The notes below the pieces were generated by a model that saw only the letters and a list, made by a program, of their open reading frames with translations, searched no databases and had not been told where the DNA came from. The translations under genes were made by a program, and so were the position numbers. From Fibrobacter succinogenes (GTDB lineage Bacteria > Fibrobacterota > Fibrobacteria > Fibrobacterales > Fibrobacteraceae), in the NCBI GenBank assembly GCA_902756345.1, contig CACVQR010000006.1:124001-188000 (forward strand): a stretch of 64,000 nt of DNA. The letters are read 5' to 3'. Below are positions 18,952-26,534 of this stretch, piece by piece. How positions within the stretch are numbered: position 1 is the first letter of the stretch; every line of letters starts with the position of its first letter.

Positions 18952-19393
18952 TTATGATCTCCCATAAATTTCTTCTTCCAATTACACCTTTTGCTTTCAC
19001 AAAAAACGTACCGCCCCCGCTAGTCCGAGCGCGATTTTACGAGGTCAAATATAACGTTTTTATACGTGATAAAACGCACATTTTCAAAAAAAAACGCTAA
19101 AAAGTAAATTTTGAATAACCATTAAATTGCCTTTTTTTGAGCAAATTTAAGGGTTTATGCTTCGTAACTCATTGATAATCAACGACTTACGAAAAGCCCC
19201 CTCGAAAAAAACATCGAACGGGCTGAAAAAACTTTTTTTCGCAGTTTATACGAATTTTCACGATTTTACAAAGAATTTACATTCAATCGGAACAAAAAGT
19301 TCCGAAAGCATTCGTTTTCACGCCTTTGTCTGCTGACAATGTATTACCAAAAAAGTATTTTTTCACAAACAACAATCAAAAACAGGTAAAACA
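18952..19393. other. AT-rich divergent intergenic region
   Basis: These 442 bp separate the minus-strand giant gene from the plus-strand gene at 19394. They are rich in A and T runs. They hold a minus-strand TATATTTG octamer (19046-19053), but I found no ORF, tRNA or clear RNA fold. The sequence just before 19394 carries a short AGG ribosome-binding motif. Confidence 0.6.
19046..19053 (-). promoter_or_regulatory. TATATTTG -7 element upstream of the giant repeat-protein gene
   Basis: This is an exact TAnnTTTG match on the minus strand, about 95 nt before the ATG at 18951, leaving a normal untranslated leader. No TTG is found at the expected upstream spacing. Confidence 0.45.
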
Positions 19394-19804
19394 ATGAAAT
19401 TCGTATTCCTTTGCGACGCCAACTACCTCAAGGGTGACATGGTCAACTTCGTAAACAACTTCCCCACCAACCATGAACTGGTGACCATGACAAGCGATGA
19501 ACTGCTCCAGACCAAGTCCATTTTCGAAGGCACCTTTGCCGTACTCGCCGAACGCACCACTTGGCAGAAGAACTTCAGCCTGTTCCGCTACTTTGGCCTG
19601 CTCCCGCTTCTGGAAGTGCTTCCGCTCGGTATCGTAAGCCGTTCTCGCCGCAGCGAACCCCTGAAGGGCCGCACCCAGAACCGTAACCAGGAAATCTATT
19701 TTAACCCGAGCGCCACCGCTGAAGAACTCTATCTTCAGGTCGACAAGTTCGTGGCCGCGCCGCCTGCAGGTTTCACCTACCCGCGTGGCACTCAGAAGGC
19801 CTAA
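19394..19804 (+). CDS. Unknown 136-residue protein, possibly receiver-like
   Basis: I do not recognise this family. The protein is soluble, without signal peptide or membrane segment. It opens with a strand-like MKFVFLCDANYL, alternates hydrophobic strands and helices (GTFAVLAER, LPLLEVLPLGIV) and ends EELYLQVDKFVAAP. This is compatible with a small flavodoxin- or receiver-like alpha/beta fold, but the phosphoacceptor pattern of true receivers is not clear. Ten bases separate its stop from the next start, so the two genes probably form an operon. The partner encodes a MinD-like pseudo-ATPase, so the pair is loosely reminiscent of receiver-plus-ATPase proteins of the TadZ/CpaE type, split in two. 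That comparison is inference. Confidence 0.7.
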   Translation: MKFVFLCDANYLKGDMVNFVNNFPTNHELVTMTSDELLQTKSIFEGTFAVLAERTTWQKNFSLFRYFGLLPLLEVLPLGIVSRSRRSEPLKGRTQNRNQEIYFNPSATAEELYLQVDKFVAAPPAGFTYPRGTQKA

Positions 19805-19814
19805 TTAGGGGACA

Positions 19815-21347
19815 ATGCAGCACAAGGTCTTAAATGACCTGTACAGGCAAGGCGGAATCACCTTTTTTGCTTTTCCGGGCGAAACCGAAATTCCGCTTGA
19901 ACCCTTACAGAACCTTGCGCTGGCGCTAAACGCCGGCGCTCGTTTTTTGGTTATTGACTTTTCTGGCAAGAACAGCCTGAAAGGGAATGGCGCTATTTCA
20001 GCAAGCGACTTGATCGAAAAGAGACTTTCGCAAGAAACTCTCAACGAACTCGGTTCCGATACAAACAGCTGGACCATTACCGGAACCAGGTGCTTTCCGC
20101 AAGACGATGACCAATTCAGGAACCTGTACCACAACCTGCAACAAATCAAGAAATCGATTGCGCAAATCGTAGCCATCCTGCCGTTGGAAATAAACGACCA
20201 GGAAGCCTATTACGCAAAACTGGTTTCGAGGCTCATCGTCATTGACGGCGAAAGCGCCGCAGAAGCGTCTGCCTACCTGGAAGACTTGCCGCACTTCAAC
20301 AAGTCGAATCTACTTTGGCTGTTCCCGCAAAAGCCCGACAAGAAGAACTTTTACCACGCCTACAGGGCGGTGCGCCGGAGCCATTCTTTTTACAAGGAAA
20401 TCCGCACCTGCGACTGGAAAAAGGATCCTGAAAAATTCGCAAAAATTATCGAGTACTTGCACAAGTTCTCGATTCTGGAAAAGAACCCGCTAGACGGTTC
20501 TTCGAAAGTATTCAGGACACTGTTCCCGATGTTGCTTCTGTTCGCGGTTGCATTGCCGTTCTTCTTTGTGACCAAAACGGAACCAGGCATTTCGAACACC
20601 CGCGACCGCATTCACGAACGCGACAAGCTTTCGATTGCGCCGTCGTTTGAATACACCTTCGACGGCAAGGAAAACATGCAGCGCATTTCGCGCTACGCTA
20701 TCGGCCGATTCAACGCCTTGATTACAAACGACAAGATGATCCAGCAGTATCTCAAGGTCACTCTCGAAGAAAACGGCTACCCCACCAATTCGTGGGAGAA
20801 CAACGGAAAGAATATTCCGCCGGCAGGAACCGTTATCAAGTTCTCGCGTCCCGATTTCTTCGCGAAGTCGGCTTCGGATTCTATCGGCGCCGCCTGGAAA
20901 TACTGGACATCGATTGTATCGGATAGCGTCGCCTACTTGACAGAATTTTACCACGCCCAAGCCACCGCCTCTTTCAGGCAACATAACGGCATCGACGTGG
21001 CCAGCCGACAGGGCGCCCGAATACTCGCCCCGTTCGCAGCAAAAGCCTGGACCGCACGCGACGAACGCGGCGGCATCGTGATCGGGCTCGTGCGCAAAAA
21101 AGATGTCGTCATCTTTATGCATTGCGACCAGTTGCTATACCTTGACGGACAAGAAGTTATGGCAGGCGACCCCATCGCAACAGTCGGTCTTACGGGACAC
21201 ACCACTGGCCCGCACGCCCACGTCGTTACTGGGCTCATCGACAAGAACGGCGACAAGCGAATCGGCAACGTTAGGTACAAAGTAATAGACCCGATCAAGT
21301 GGTTCTACATGTTCAAGCCGACTGCCGATGCTGTGAGGAACCGGTAA
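19815..21347 (+). CDS. Membrane protein: SIMIBI-like pseudo-ATPase domain fused to an M23/LytM peptidase
   Basis: The 510-residue protein has three parts. Residues 1-225 read like a MinD/BY-kinase fold: ITFFAFPGETEIPLEPLQNLALAL, then GARFLVIDFSG, then LVSRLIVIDGESAAEASAYL. The P-loop position is GETEIPL instead of GEGKST, so ATP binding is probably lost. One transmembrane helix follows near residues 232-250 (LFPMLLLFAVALPFFF). The rest would be periplasmic and ends in a LytM domain with all usual zinc ligands: HNGID, FMHCD and PHAH. The peptidase is therefore probably an active peptidoglycan endopeptidase or processing enzyme. A GGGG ribosome-binding motif precedes the ATG. It follows the 19394 gene by 10 nt. 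The N-terminal assignment is a pattern-level inference. Confidence 0.8.
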   Translation: MQHKVLNDLYRQGGITFFAFPGETEIPLEPLQNLALALNAGARFLVIDFSGKNSLKGNGAISASDLIEKRLSQETLNELGSDTNSWTITGTRCFPQDDDQFRNLYHNLQQIKKSIAQIVAILPLEINDQEAYYAKLVSRLIVIDGESAAEASAYLEDLPHFNKSNLLWLFPQKPDKKNFYHAYRAVRRSHSFYKEIRTCDWKKDPEKFAKIIEYLHKFSILEKNPLDGSSKVFRTLFPMLLLFAVALPFFFVTKTEPGISNTRDRIHERDKLSIAPSFEYTFDGKENMQRISRYAIGRFNALITNDKMIQQYLKVTLEENGYPTNSWENNGKNIPPAGTVIKFSRPDFFAKSASDSIGAAWKYWTSIVSDSVAYLTEFYHAQATASFRQHNGIDVASRQGARILAPFAAKAWTARDERGGIVIGLVRKKDVVIFMHCDQLLYLDGQEVMAGDPIATVGLTGHTTGPHAHVVTGLIDKNGDKRIGNVRYKVIDPIKWFYMFKPTADAVRNR

Positions 21348-21550
21348 CACTCACTCGTTGTAAAACAAACAACATAGCCGCAAAAGTGATAGCGGTCACA
21401 AAGCACTCCAAAAAGTGTTCTCTAAGCGTTTTTTTAGCCCCGATGTAAGCTATTTGTTACATATTGGGGGTCGCCAAAACACCCCGTTTTAAATAACTTT
21501 TATTTTGGAATTAGGGATAAGGTTCAAACAAAGAAAAAAGGAATAAAAAA

Positions 21551-22000
21551 ATGAAATTACGTGTGTTGGCATTCGCTACCATGACCGCCGCCCTCCTTAC
21601 CGGATGCTCCGGTGTCGTTAAACCCACTGTAGAAGTCGCCAATCACGATTCTGACCACAACATCCCTGCCATTGACGAAATGATCGTCGCCTACAAGACG
21701 GACTACATCAACAAATGCTACATCCCGGTCGCCAAAAAGCATCCGCCTGAAAACCAGTGTCAGTCCGAACTCTTCCAGATGTTGGAACGCAGCTATCACC
21801 TGGACTACAACCAGAATCACGTTGCAATGGCCTCTAACAAGTTGCTGTTCAAGGACATAGATGCAAAGATTATCGAAATGTCCCGCAACGATCCTGAAGT
21901 TCGCAATGCAATTCGCGCAGCAGCATTTACAAGCACAAGCGAAATGCTCAGCTACTACCACGAAAAGTACCAGTTTGACACCCAGGTCGAACAATATTAG
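21551..22000 (+). CDS. Small lipoprotein of unknown function
   Basis: The 149-residue protein has a lipoprotein signal: MKLRVLAFATMTAALLTGC, with LLTGC as the lipobox and Cys19 as the acylated residue. The mature part is soluble and helical, with two more cysteines (NKCYIP and NQCQSE) that could pair as a disulfide, and ends HEKYQFDTQVEQY. I recognise no domain. An AAAAAAGGA ribosome-binding region precedes the ATG. It stands alone: about 200 nt follow the M23 gene, and a strong terminator follows its stop. Confidence 0.8.
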   Translation: MKLRVLAFATMTAALLTGCSGVVKPTVEVANHDSDHNIPAIDEMIVAYKTDYINKCYIPVAKKHPPENQCQSELFQMLERSYHLDYNQNHVAMASNKLLFKDIDAKIIEMSRNDPEVRNAIRAAAFTSTSEMLSYYHEKYQFDTQVEQY

Positions 22001-22028
22001 GAAGATTGAATTTTATTCTTCGGTAAAC

Positions 22029-22059
22029 AAAAGTCCTGCAGTCATTCTGCGGGACTTTT
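22029..22059 (+). terminator. Intrinsic terminator after the small lipoprotein gene
   Basis: AAAAGTCCTGCA, a 7-nt loop, then TGCGGGACTTTT form a 12-pair stem with one G-T pair and a T run. Confidence 0.85.
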
Positions 22060-22061
22060 AC

Positions 22062-22069
22062 TATATTTA
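22062..22069 (+). promoter_or_regulatory. TATATTTA -7-like element upstream of leuCD
   Basis: The octamer follows the terminator immediately and lies about 60 nt before the leuC ATG. The leader between them shows no clear leucine codon run or T-box, so no attenuator is proposed. Confidence 0.4.
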
Positions 22070-22128
22070 CGCCGCAATTAATCAGCCTTGGAGAACAAAT
22101 CGAAAAGGCATAAAAAAGAGACAAAATC

Positions 22129-23538
22129 ATGGGAAAATCACTCTATCAGAAGATTTTTGAAAGCCACACGGTAGCTAAGCTCCCGAGCGGCCAGTGCCAG
22201 CTCTTTATCGGGCTCCACCTCTGCCACGAAGTCACGAGCCCGCAGGCTTTTGCGCAGCTCCGCGAAGAAGGCCAGAAGGTGCTGTTCCCGGAACGCACTT
22301 TCGCCACGGTGGACCACATTATTCCGACCACGTTCCCGGAACGCAACCGCCCGCTCAAGGACGGCATTTCCGAAGAGATGTTCTCCCATATCGAAAACAA
22401 CACCAAGAACAACGGCATCAAGTTCTTTGGCCCCGCCACCACCGAACAGGGCGTTATCCACATCGTGGGCCCCGAAGAAGGCGTGACCCAGCCGGGTATG
22501 ACCATTGCCTGCGGTGACTCCCACACGGCAACCCACGGCGCATTCGGCGCTATCGCATTCGGTATCGGCACAAGCCAGGTGGCCGACGTTCTCGCTACCC
22601 AGACCCTCGCCATGAGCCCCCTCAAGACTCGCCGCATTAAGTTCACCGGCAAACTCAAGCCGGGTGTGACCGCCAAGGATGTGGCACTTGCCTACATCGC
22701 TAAGCTCGGCGTGAACGGTGGCGTTGGCTACGCTTACGAATTTGCAGGCCCGGTCATCGAAGAAATGGGCATGGAAGGCCGTATGACGGTCTGCAACATG
22801 GCTATCGAAGGCGGCGCCCGCGTCGGTTACTGCAACCCCGACGAAAAAACTTTCGAATACCTCAAGGGCCGTCCGTACGCCCCGAAGGCCGACAAGTGGG
22901 ACGAGGCCGTTGCTTACTGGAAGTCCGTGGCTACCGACGCCGACGCCCAGTTTGACGACGAAGTCGAAATCAACTGCGACAACCTCGAACCGATGGTGAC
23001 CTGGGGCATTACGCCTGCCCAAGCCATCCCCCTCAACGGCAACATGCCGAAGATCGACGAATTTACCGGCAGCGAAAAGAAGGTCATCTCCGAAGCTTAT
23101 GAATACATGGGCTGGGAAGAAGGTTCCAAGATGATTGGCCGCCCCATCGACATCGCCTTCGTGGGCAGCTGCACCAACGGCCGCCTCAGCGACTTGCAGG
23201 CAGCCGCCGAAATCATCAAGGGCCACAAGGTCGCCCCGACCGTGAAGATGTGGGTCGTTCCTGGCTCCATGAAGATCAAGGTGGAAGCCGAAGCTCTCGG
23301 TCTCGACAAGATTTTCAAGGAAGCCGGTGCCGAATGGCGCGAAGCAGGCTGCTCGCTCTGCCTCGCCATGAACCCGGATAAGCTCAAGGGTCGCCAGGTC
23401 AGCGCAAGCTCCAGCAACCGTAACTTCAAGGGCCGCCAGGGCAGCCCGACGGGCCGCACCATCCTCATGAGCCCCGCCATGGTGGCAGCAGCAGCCATCG
23501 AAGGCAAGATCACCGACGTCCGCAAGTACATCAAGTAA
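22129..23538 (+). CDS. leuC: 3-isopropylmalate dehydratase large subunit
   Basis: With LeuD it isomerises 2-isopropylmalate to 3-isopropylmalate in leucine synthesis, in the cytoplasm, using a [4Fe-4S] cluster. The 469-residue length is normal for the bacterial LeuC type. Visible motifs are [15 protein letters not shown] near residue 65, [21 protein letters not shown], and the cluster cysteines in [12 protein letters not shown] and [41 protein letters not shown] closes the aconitase-type domain. leuD follows after 19 nt with its own AGGAG site, so the two form one operon. leuA and leuB are not in this window. Confidence 0.97.
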   Translation: MGKSLYQKIFESHTVAKLPSGQCQLFIGLHLCHEVTSPQAFAQLREEGQKVLFPERTFATVDHIIPTTFPERNRPLKDGISEEMFSHIENNTKNNGIKFFGPATTEQGVIHIVGPEEGVTQPGMTIACGDSHTATHGAFGAIAFGIGTSQVADVLATQTLAMSPLKTRRIKFTGKLKPGVTAKDVALAYIAKLGVNGGVGYAYEFAGPVIEEMGMEGRMTVCNMAIEGGARVGYCNPDEKTFEYLKGRPYAPKADKWDEAVAYWKSVATDADAQFDDEVEINCDNLEPMVTWGITPAQAIPLNGNMPKIDEFTGSEKKVISEAYEYMGWEEGSKMIGRPIDIAFVGSCTNGRLSDLQAAAEIIKGHKVAPTVKMWVVPGSMKIKVEAEALGLDKIFKEAGAEWREAGCSLCLAMNPDKLKGRQVSASSSNRNFKGRQGSPTGRTILMSPAMVAAAAIEGKITDVRKYIK

Positions 23539-23557
23539 CGCTAAGGAGATTTAAAAA

Positions 23558-24160
23558 ATGAATTCTATCGACATTGTTAAAGGTTCCGGCGTTCCTGTAC
23601 GCGGCAACGACATCGACACAGACCGTATCATCCCGGCACGCTTCCTCAAGTGCGTGACTTTCGAAGGCCTCGGCGCAAACGCCTTTGCCGACGATATCGC
23701 AGGCCTCGCCGCTCAGGGCAAGGTTCACCCGTTCCGCGATCCGGCCTACAAGAACGGCTCCATCCTCGTTTCGAACCAGAACTTCGGTTGCGGTTCCAGC
23801 CGTGAACACGCTCCGCAGGCTCTGAAACGCTGGGGCATCCGCGCCATCATCGCCGAAAGCTACTCCGAAATCTTCTTCGGTAACTGCGTCGCTATTGGCG
23901 TGCCCTGCTACAAGGTAAGCCACGAAGTGGCCGACAAGATCCTCGCCTGGATCGAAGCACACCCGAGCGAAGAACTCGTGACGAGCACCGAAAGCCGCAC
24001 GCTCAAGATGGGTGACGAAACCATCGAGCTGATACTTGCCGACGGCCCCCGCGGTCAGTTCCTCGACGGATCCTGGCACGCACGCTCCGCCCTCATGGCC
24101 AACGCCGACAAGGTGCAGGAACTCGCCAGCAAGCTGCCGTATATGAACTTTTTGAAGTAA
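23558..24160 (+). CDS. leuD: 3-isopropylmalate dehydratase small subunit
   Basis: The 200-residue protein is the swivel-domain partner of LeuC. It has the family pattern RGNDIDTDRIIPARFLK, NFGCGSSREHAPQALK and FFGNCVAIGVPC. The ATG is preceded by AAGGAG 7 nt upstream. It ends the leuCD operon; a repeat tract, a REP-like hairpin and a terminator follow within 110 nt. Confidence 0.96.
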   Translation: MNSIDIVKGSGVPVRGNDIDTDRIIPARFLKCVTFEGLGANAFADDIAGLAAQGKVHPFRDPAYKNGSILVSNQNFGCGSSREHAPQALKRWGIRAIIAESYSEIFFGNCVAIGVPCYKVSHEVADKILAWIEAHPSEELVTSTESRTLKMGDETIELILADGPRGQFLDGSWHARSALMANADKVQELASKLPYMNFLK

Positions 24161-24200
24161 GAAGTAGACGGTAGGAAGTAGGCAGTGATCTCCTACCCCA

Positions 24201-24232
24201 CATTGTCCTCCCGGACCCGTTCCGGGATCGCC
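24201..24232. repeat. REP-like hairpin (CCCGGA...TCCGGG)
   Basis: CATTGTCCTCCCGGACCCGT runs into TCCGGGATCGCC, containing the six-pair stem CCCGGA/TCCGGG with a 5-nt loop. It resembles the dispersed GTCATCCCGGA-type intergenic repeats seen in many bacterial genomes. It sits between leuD and its terminator. Confidence 0.5.
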
Positions 24233-24238
24233 TTTTAT

Positions 24239-24276
24239 AAAAACGTCCAAGTTCAAAGCCTGGGCGTTTTTTTTTT
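24239..24276 (+). terminator. Intrinsic terminator of leuCD
   Basis: AAAAACGTCCA, an 11-nt loop, TGGGCGTTTTT form an 11-pair stem (one G-T pair) followed by more T residues. Confidence 0.85.
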
Positions 24277-24336
24277 CATTTACAGCAAACCAAAACGCTT
24301 GCGAACCCGCATAAATAAAGGTATGTTCAAAAGTAG

Positions 24337-24363
24337 GTTTTATAGAGACTCGTTAAGAGCAGA
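24337..24363 (+). repeat. 27-bp direct repeat, copy 1
   Basis: The repeat starts GTTTTATAGAGACTC and ends AAGAGCAGA. An identical 27-base copy lies at 24920-24946, and a 20/27 copy without gaps at 25183-25209. Copies 1 and 2 bracket the single gene 24454-24858. Confidence 0.8.
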
Positions 24364-24453
24364 GGTAAAACCCAAATGAGCTAAAATATTTACTGCCATA
24401 AATAGTAATATAATTGCGAATTATATTACAAAGCATCAAAAGTGAACATTTTT

Positions 24454-24858
24454 TTAGTTGAAACAATCGTAGTCAACTTTTAGCAATACTGAGTGAACCA
24501 TACCCGCAACAGACAGTAACAGCATAACAACCCCAGCACCAAGCATTCCTATATCGCCATCTAGTCCGCAAAAGACGCAAATCAATGAAATAACGAATTC
24601 AATCAGGTTAAATGTTAAAGAAGCATTCTGAATCCGCGAAAAAGTTTTTATAGAATCCATTTTTTTCGACACCATCCAATCAGAACCCGCAAAAACATAA
24701 AAATTCACAAGCAAAATCGCAACAAACGACAAAATAGACCCAACTACAGAATCAAACATCATAAACATCAAAAACAAAATCAACAAAGAACAGACTGGAA
24801 CTGCGGTTCCATTCTGCATCGATTTTGCAATCTTTTTTTTGTCGATATTAAATTTCAT
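24454..24858 (-). CDS. Small hypothetical membrane protein
   Basis: The 134-residue protein is not recognised. After a charged N-terminus (MKFNIDKKKIAKSMQNG) it has about four hydrophobic helices: VCSLLILFLMFMMF, SILSFVAILLVNFYVF, FNLIEFVISLICVFCGL and MLGAGVVMLLLSVAGMV. It should be an inner-membrane protein. The ORF is open back to 24897, but the ATG at 24858 lies 4 nt after a TATATTTA octamer and gives a sensible N-terminus. It is markedly AT-rich and bracketed by perfect 27-bp direct repeats, which suggests a recently acquired cassette. Function is unknown. Confidence 0.6.
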   Translation of the reverse strand: MKFNIDKKKIAKSMQNGTAVPVCSLLILFLMFMMFDSVVGSILSFVAILLVNFYVFAGSDWMVSKKMDSIKTFSRIQNASLTFNLIEFVISLICVFCGLDGDIGMLGAGVVMLLLSVAGMVHSVLLKVDYDCFN

Positions 24859-24862
24859 ACTA

Positions 24863-24870
24863 TAAATATA
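24863..24870 (-). promoter_or_regulatory. TATATTTA -7-like element of the small membrane-protein gene
   Basis: On the minus strand the octamer is followed by TAGT and the ATG. A TTGACA hexamer lies 17 nt upstream of it (24882-24887), closer than the spacing seen at other promoters here. Confidence 0.4.
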
Positions 24871-24919
24871 CATTATATTCTTGTCAAAATTTAACATTAT
24901 AAGTAAAATTTATTGTGTC

Positions 24920-24946
24920 GTTTTATAGAGACTCGTTAAGAGCAGA
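24920..24946 (+). repeat. 27-bp direct repeat, copy 2
   Basis: It is identical to 24337-24363 over all 27 bases; the copies are 583 bp apart. The sequence after each copy differs, so the repeat itself is the unit. Confidence 0.8.
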
Positions 24947-25036
24947 AGAAAAACAACAAAGAGATTCCACGTATCGCCTGTTCATCCAAACAAGTATGAA
25001 GATACTATAGAATTTTTGAAAACAAGAAAATAAAAA

Positions 25037-25100
25037 AAGAAAGTTGGTAACCTCTCTACGACCCTGAATCACCATCAGGCGTGTGTTTTCCAACTTTCTT
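25037..25100. other. Long imperfect hairpin, terminator or small-RNA-like
   Basis: AAGAAAGTTGG (25037-25047) pairs perfectly with CCAACTTTCTT (25090-25100). Inside lies a second stem CCTGA/TCAGG (25063-25079). A runs before and T-rich sequence after would let it work as a bidirectional terminator. The stretch 24947-25036 may contain a decayed coding fragment (RRKTTKRFHVSPVHPNKY in one frame), too short to assign. The rest of 24859-25302 shows no gene. Confidence 0.5.
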
Positions 25101-25182
25101 ATTTACAATATACATTCTTTTCATTTTCCAGTCAATAGATCGATAACAAAAAAAACGTCCTGTAAAAATTCGCAAAACTTAC

Positions 25183-25209
25183 GTCTTATAGGGGCTCTTT
25201 ATGAGCCAA
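25183..25209 (+). repeat. Diverged third copy of the 27-bp repeat
   Basis: It matches copies 1 and 2 at 20 of 27 positions without gaps. Here the centre forms a better hairpin, GGCTC-TTTAT-GAGCC. Confidence 0.5.
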
Positions 25210-25302
25210 TGATTTTAAGGCGGTGCACTAGACGAAGGAGAAACATCCCCCTCCCCTCTCGCGCAAAATTGTATATATTATGCTTATACCGGTGAGGTTT
25301 AT

Positions 25303-25554
25303 ATGAATGCCATAAGACCCGTTTCAGACTTGCAAGATTGTCTCGAAGACATTTCCAAGACCGTCCACGAATCTGGACAGCCTGTGTTCTTGACTAAAGA
25401 CGGCTATGGCGACATGGTTCTTATGAGCATGGAAGCGTTCGCCCATTTTCAAATTGAAAATGAAATCTATGCCAAGTTACATGATGCCGAACTACAGGCT
25501 CAGGAATCCACCAAAAGATATACTTCAGAAGAAATCCTAAATTGCCGACATTAA
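25303..25554 (+). CDS. Phd/YefM-type antitoxin, apparently orphan
   Basis: The 83-residue protein has the Phd/YefM N-terminal DNA-binding pattern: IRPVSDLQDCLEDISKTVHESGQPVFLTKDGYGDMVLMSMEAF. The following helix (ENEIYAKLHDAELQAQES) is the toxin-binding region in this family. Such antitoxins neutralise RelE/YoeB/Doc-type toxins and repress their own operon. A GGTGAGG ribosome-binding site precedes the ATG, and TATATTAT lies 30 nt upstream. No toxin gene follows: the next gene is an L,D-transpeptidase 108 nt downstream. The toxin may be lost or encoded elsewhere. Confidence 0.82.
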   Translation: MNAIRPVSDLQDCLEDISKTVHESGQPVFLTKDGYGDMVLMSMEAFAHFQIENEIYAKLHDAELQAQESTKRYTSEEILNCRH

Positions 25555-25662
25555 CTCATTAGCCAATATCATTTCATTAATTCGATAACGACATCTACAC
25601 AAAAACAATAGAGGTCTCTCGGGATTACTCCAAGTTTTAGGGCGGATAGGATTCCCAAACCC

Positions 25663-26103
25663 ATGCTCACCTCACCCATCGACAACATTCTCGTAGAAAA
25701 GGCAAAGCGCCAAATGCACCTGCGCAACGGCGAGAATATCGTCAAGACGTACAAGATTTCTTTGGGCAAGAATCCTGTGGGAGCGAAAGTCAAATCCGGC
25801 GACAACAAGACGCCCGAAGGCGACTACACCATCGAAAGACACAATCCCAAGAGCATTTTCCATTTATCGCTCCGGATTTCGTACCCGAACGCGGAGCAAA
25901 TCAAGGCCGCAAAAGAAGGCTACTACGAGCCCGGTGGCGACATCATGATCCACGGCTACCCGAACAAGGTTCCGGCGTTTCTTTTCAAATATTGGCACAG
26001 GTGGAAGGACTGGACTGCCGGTTGTATCGCCGTCTCCAACGACGAAATCGAAGAAATCTACGCCGCCGTCAAAGACGGAACTCCGATAACCATCAAACCT
26101 TAG
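25663..26103 (+). CDS. L,D-transpeptidase (YkuD-type) without visible signal peptide
   Basis: The 146-residue protein has the YkuD catalytic pattern: IMIHGYPNKV with the histidine, then WTAGCIAVSNDEIEEIY with the nucleophilic cysteine. LGKNPVGAKVKSGDNKTPEGDYTI is the usual substrate-groove strand. The family makes 3-3 peptidoglycan cross-links or links proteins to the wall. An in-frame stop lies upstream and no other start encodes an export signal, so the protein as read would stay in the cytoplasm. It may be truncated, exported by an unknown route, or act on a cytoplasmic substrate. It has no clear ribosome-binding site. It sits in the accessory stretch after an orphan antitoxin. Confidence 0.82.
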   Translation: MLTSPIDNILVEKAKRQMHLRNGENIVKTYKISLGKNPVGAKVKSGDNKTPEGDYTIERHNPKSIFHLSLRISYPNAEQIKAAKEGYYEPGGDIMIHGYPNKVPAFLFKYWHRWKDWTAGCIAVSNDEIEEIYAAVKDGTPITIKP

Positions 26104-26109
26104 TAAGCC

Positions 26110-26326
26110 CTACACCATCTCGGCCTTGAGCTTTGCGGCGAGTTCAATCACGGCATCATCGAGAGTTCCTAAACTTATAGGAGGCATTAGCCAACGAAGC
26201 GAGTTCTTTCCTGCGTTCTTCGGTAATCTGTGGCTTGCCAGCATGGCTCGCCTCGAAATCGGCAAGGATTTTTTGCTCCTCTTCGTCGAGATTGAACTTT
26301 TTCGCATGTTCTTTAAAAGACAACAT
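26110..26326 (-). pseudogene. Frameshifted small gene of unknown family
   Basis: Reading from the ATG at 26326 (ribosome site AAGGAAAGTATA) gives MLSFKEHAKKFNLDEEEQKI ... ASLANASYKFRNSR and stops at a TGA ending at 26156. The next frame continues without a start: DDAVIELAAKLKAEMV, ending in TAG at 26110. Joining the frames gives about 70 residues of charged helical protein with a plausible continuous end. One or two bases of indel near 26158 would restore it. Programmed frameshifting cannot be excluded, but no slippery run is visible. I do not recognise the family. Confidence 0.5.
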
Positions 26327-26390
26327 TATACTTTCCTTTTTTATGCGACATAACAAATGTAAATCATTTGACTTTTTCGAGCGATTTTCG

Positions 26391-26534
26391 CTATTTTCTA
26401 ATGCCCTTCGGGTCGGAAATAGGCAGTTGACACCTTCGGACGGCCAGCCCCAACAATCCACCTCTTTGCGGTTCTTTTCCGGCATGCGCCTCCTTTGCCA
26501 TTTTCACAAACGGTTTCTTGTAACTGCGACTCAT
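26391..26534 (-). CDS. Possible 47-residue protein coupled to dinD
   Basis: The ATG at 26534 overlaps the last base of the dinD TAA stop (TAATG), as in translational coupling. The product begins MSRSYKKPFVKMAKEAHAGK and ends SDPKGIRK. A start of the form MSRSYKK is seen in many tiny uncharacterised bacterial and phage proteins. The second half (RGGLLGLAVRRCQLP) is less convincing and may be out of frame. Treat it as a candidate or a remnant. Confidence 0.35.
   Translation of the reverse strand: MSRSYKKPFVKMAKEAHAGKEPQRGGLLGLAVRRCQLPISDPKGIRK

Noticed and set aside
24185-24379. A 64-codon plus-strand ORF after leuD
   Set aside because: It crosses the REP-like hairpin, the leuCD terminator and the 27-bp repeat, so it is not a credible gene.
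24337-25209. The 27-bp repeats as integron attC sites
   Set aside because: The required 7-bp core (GTTRRRY) and its inverse are not present at the ends, and no integrase is visible.
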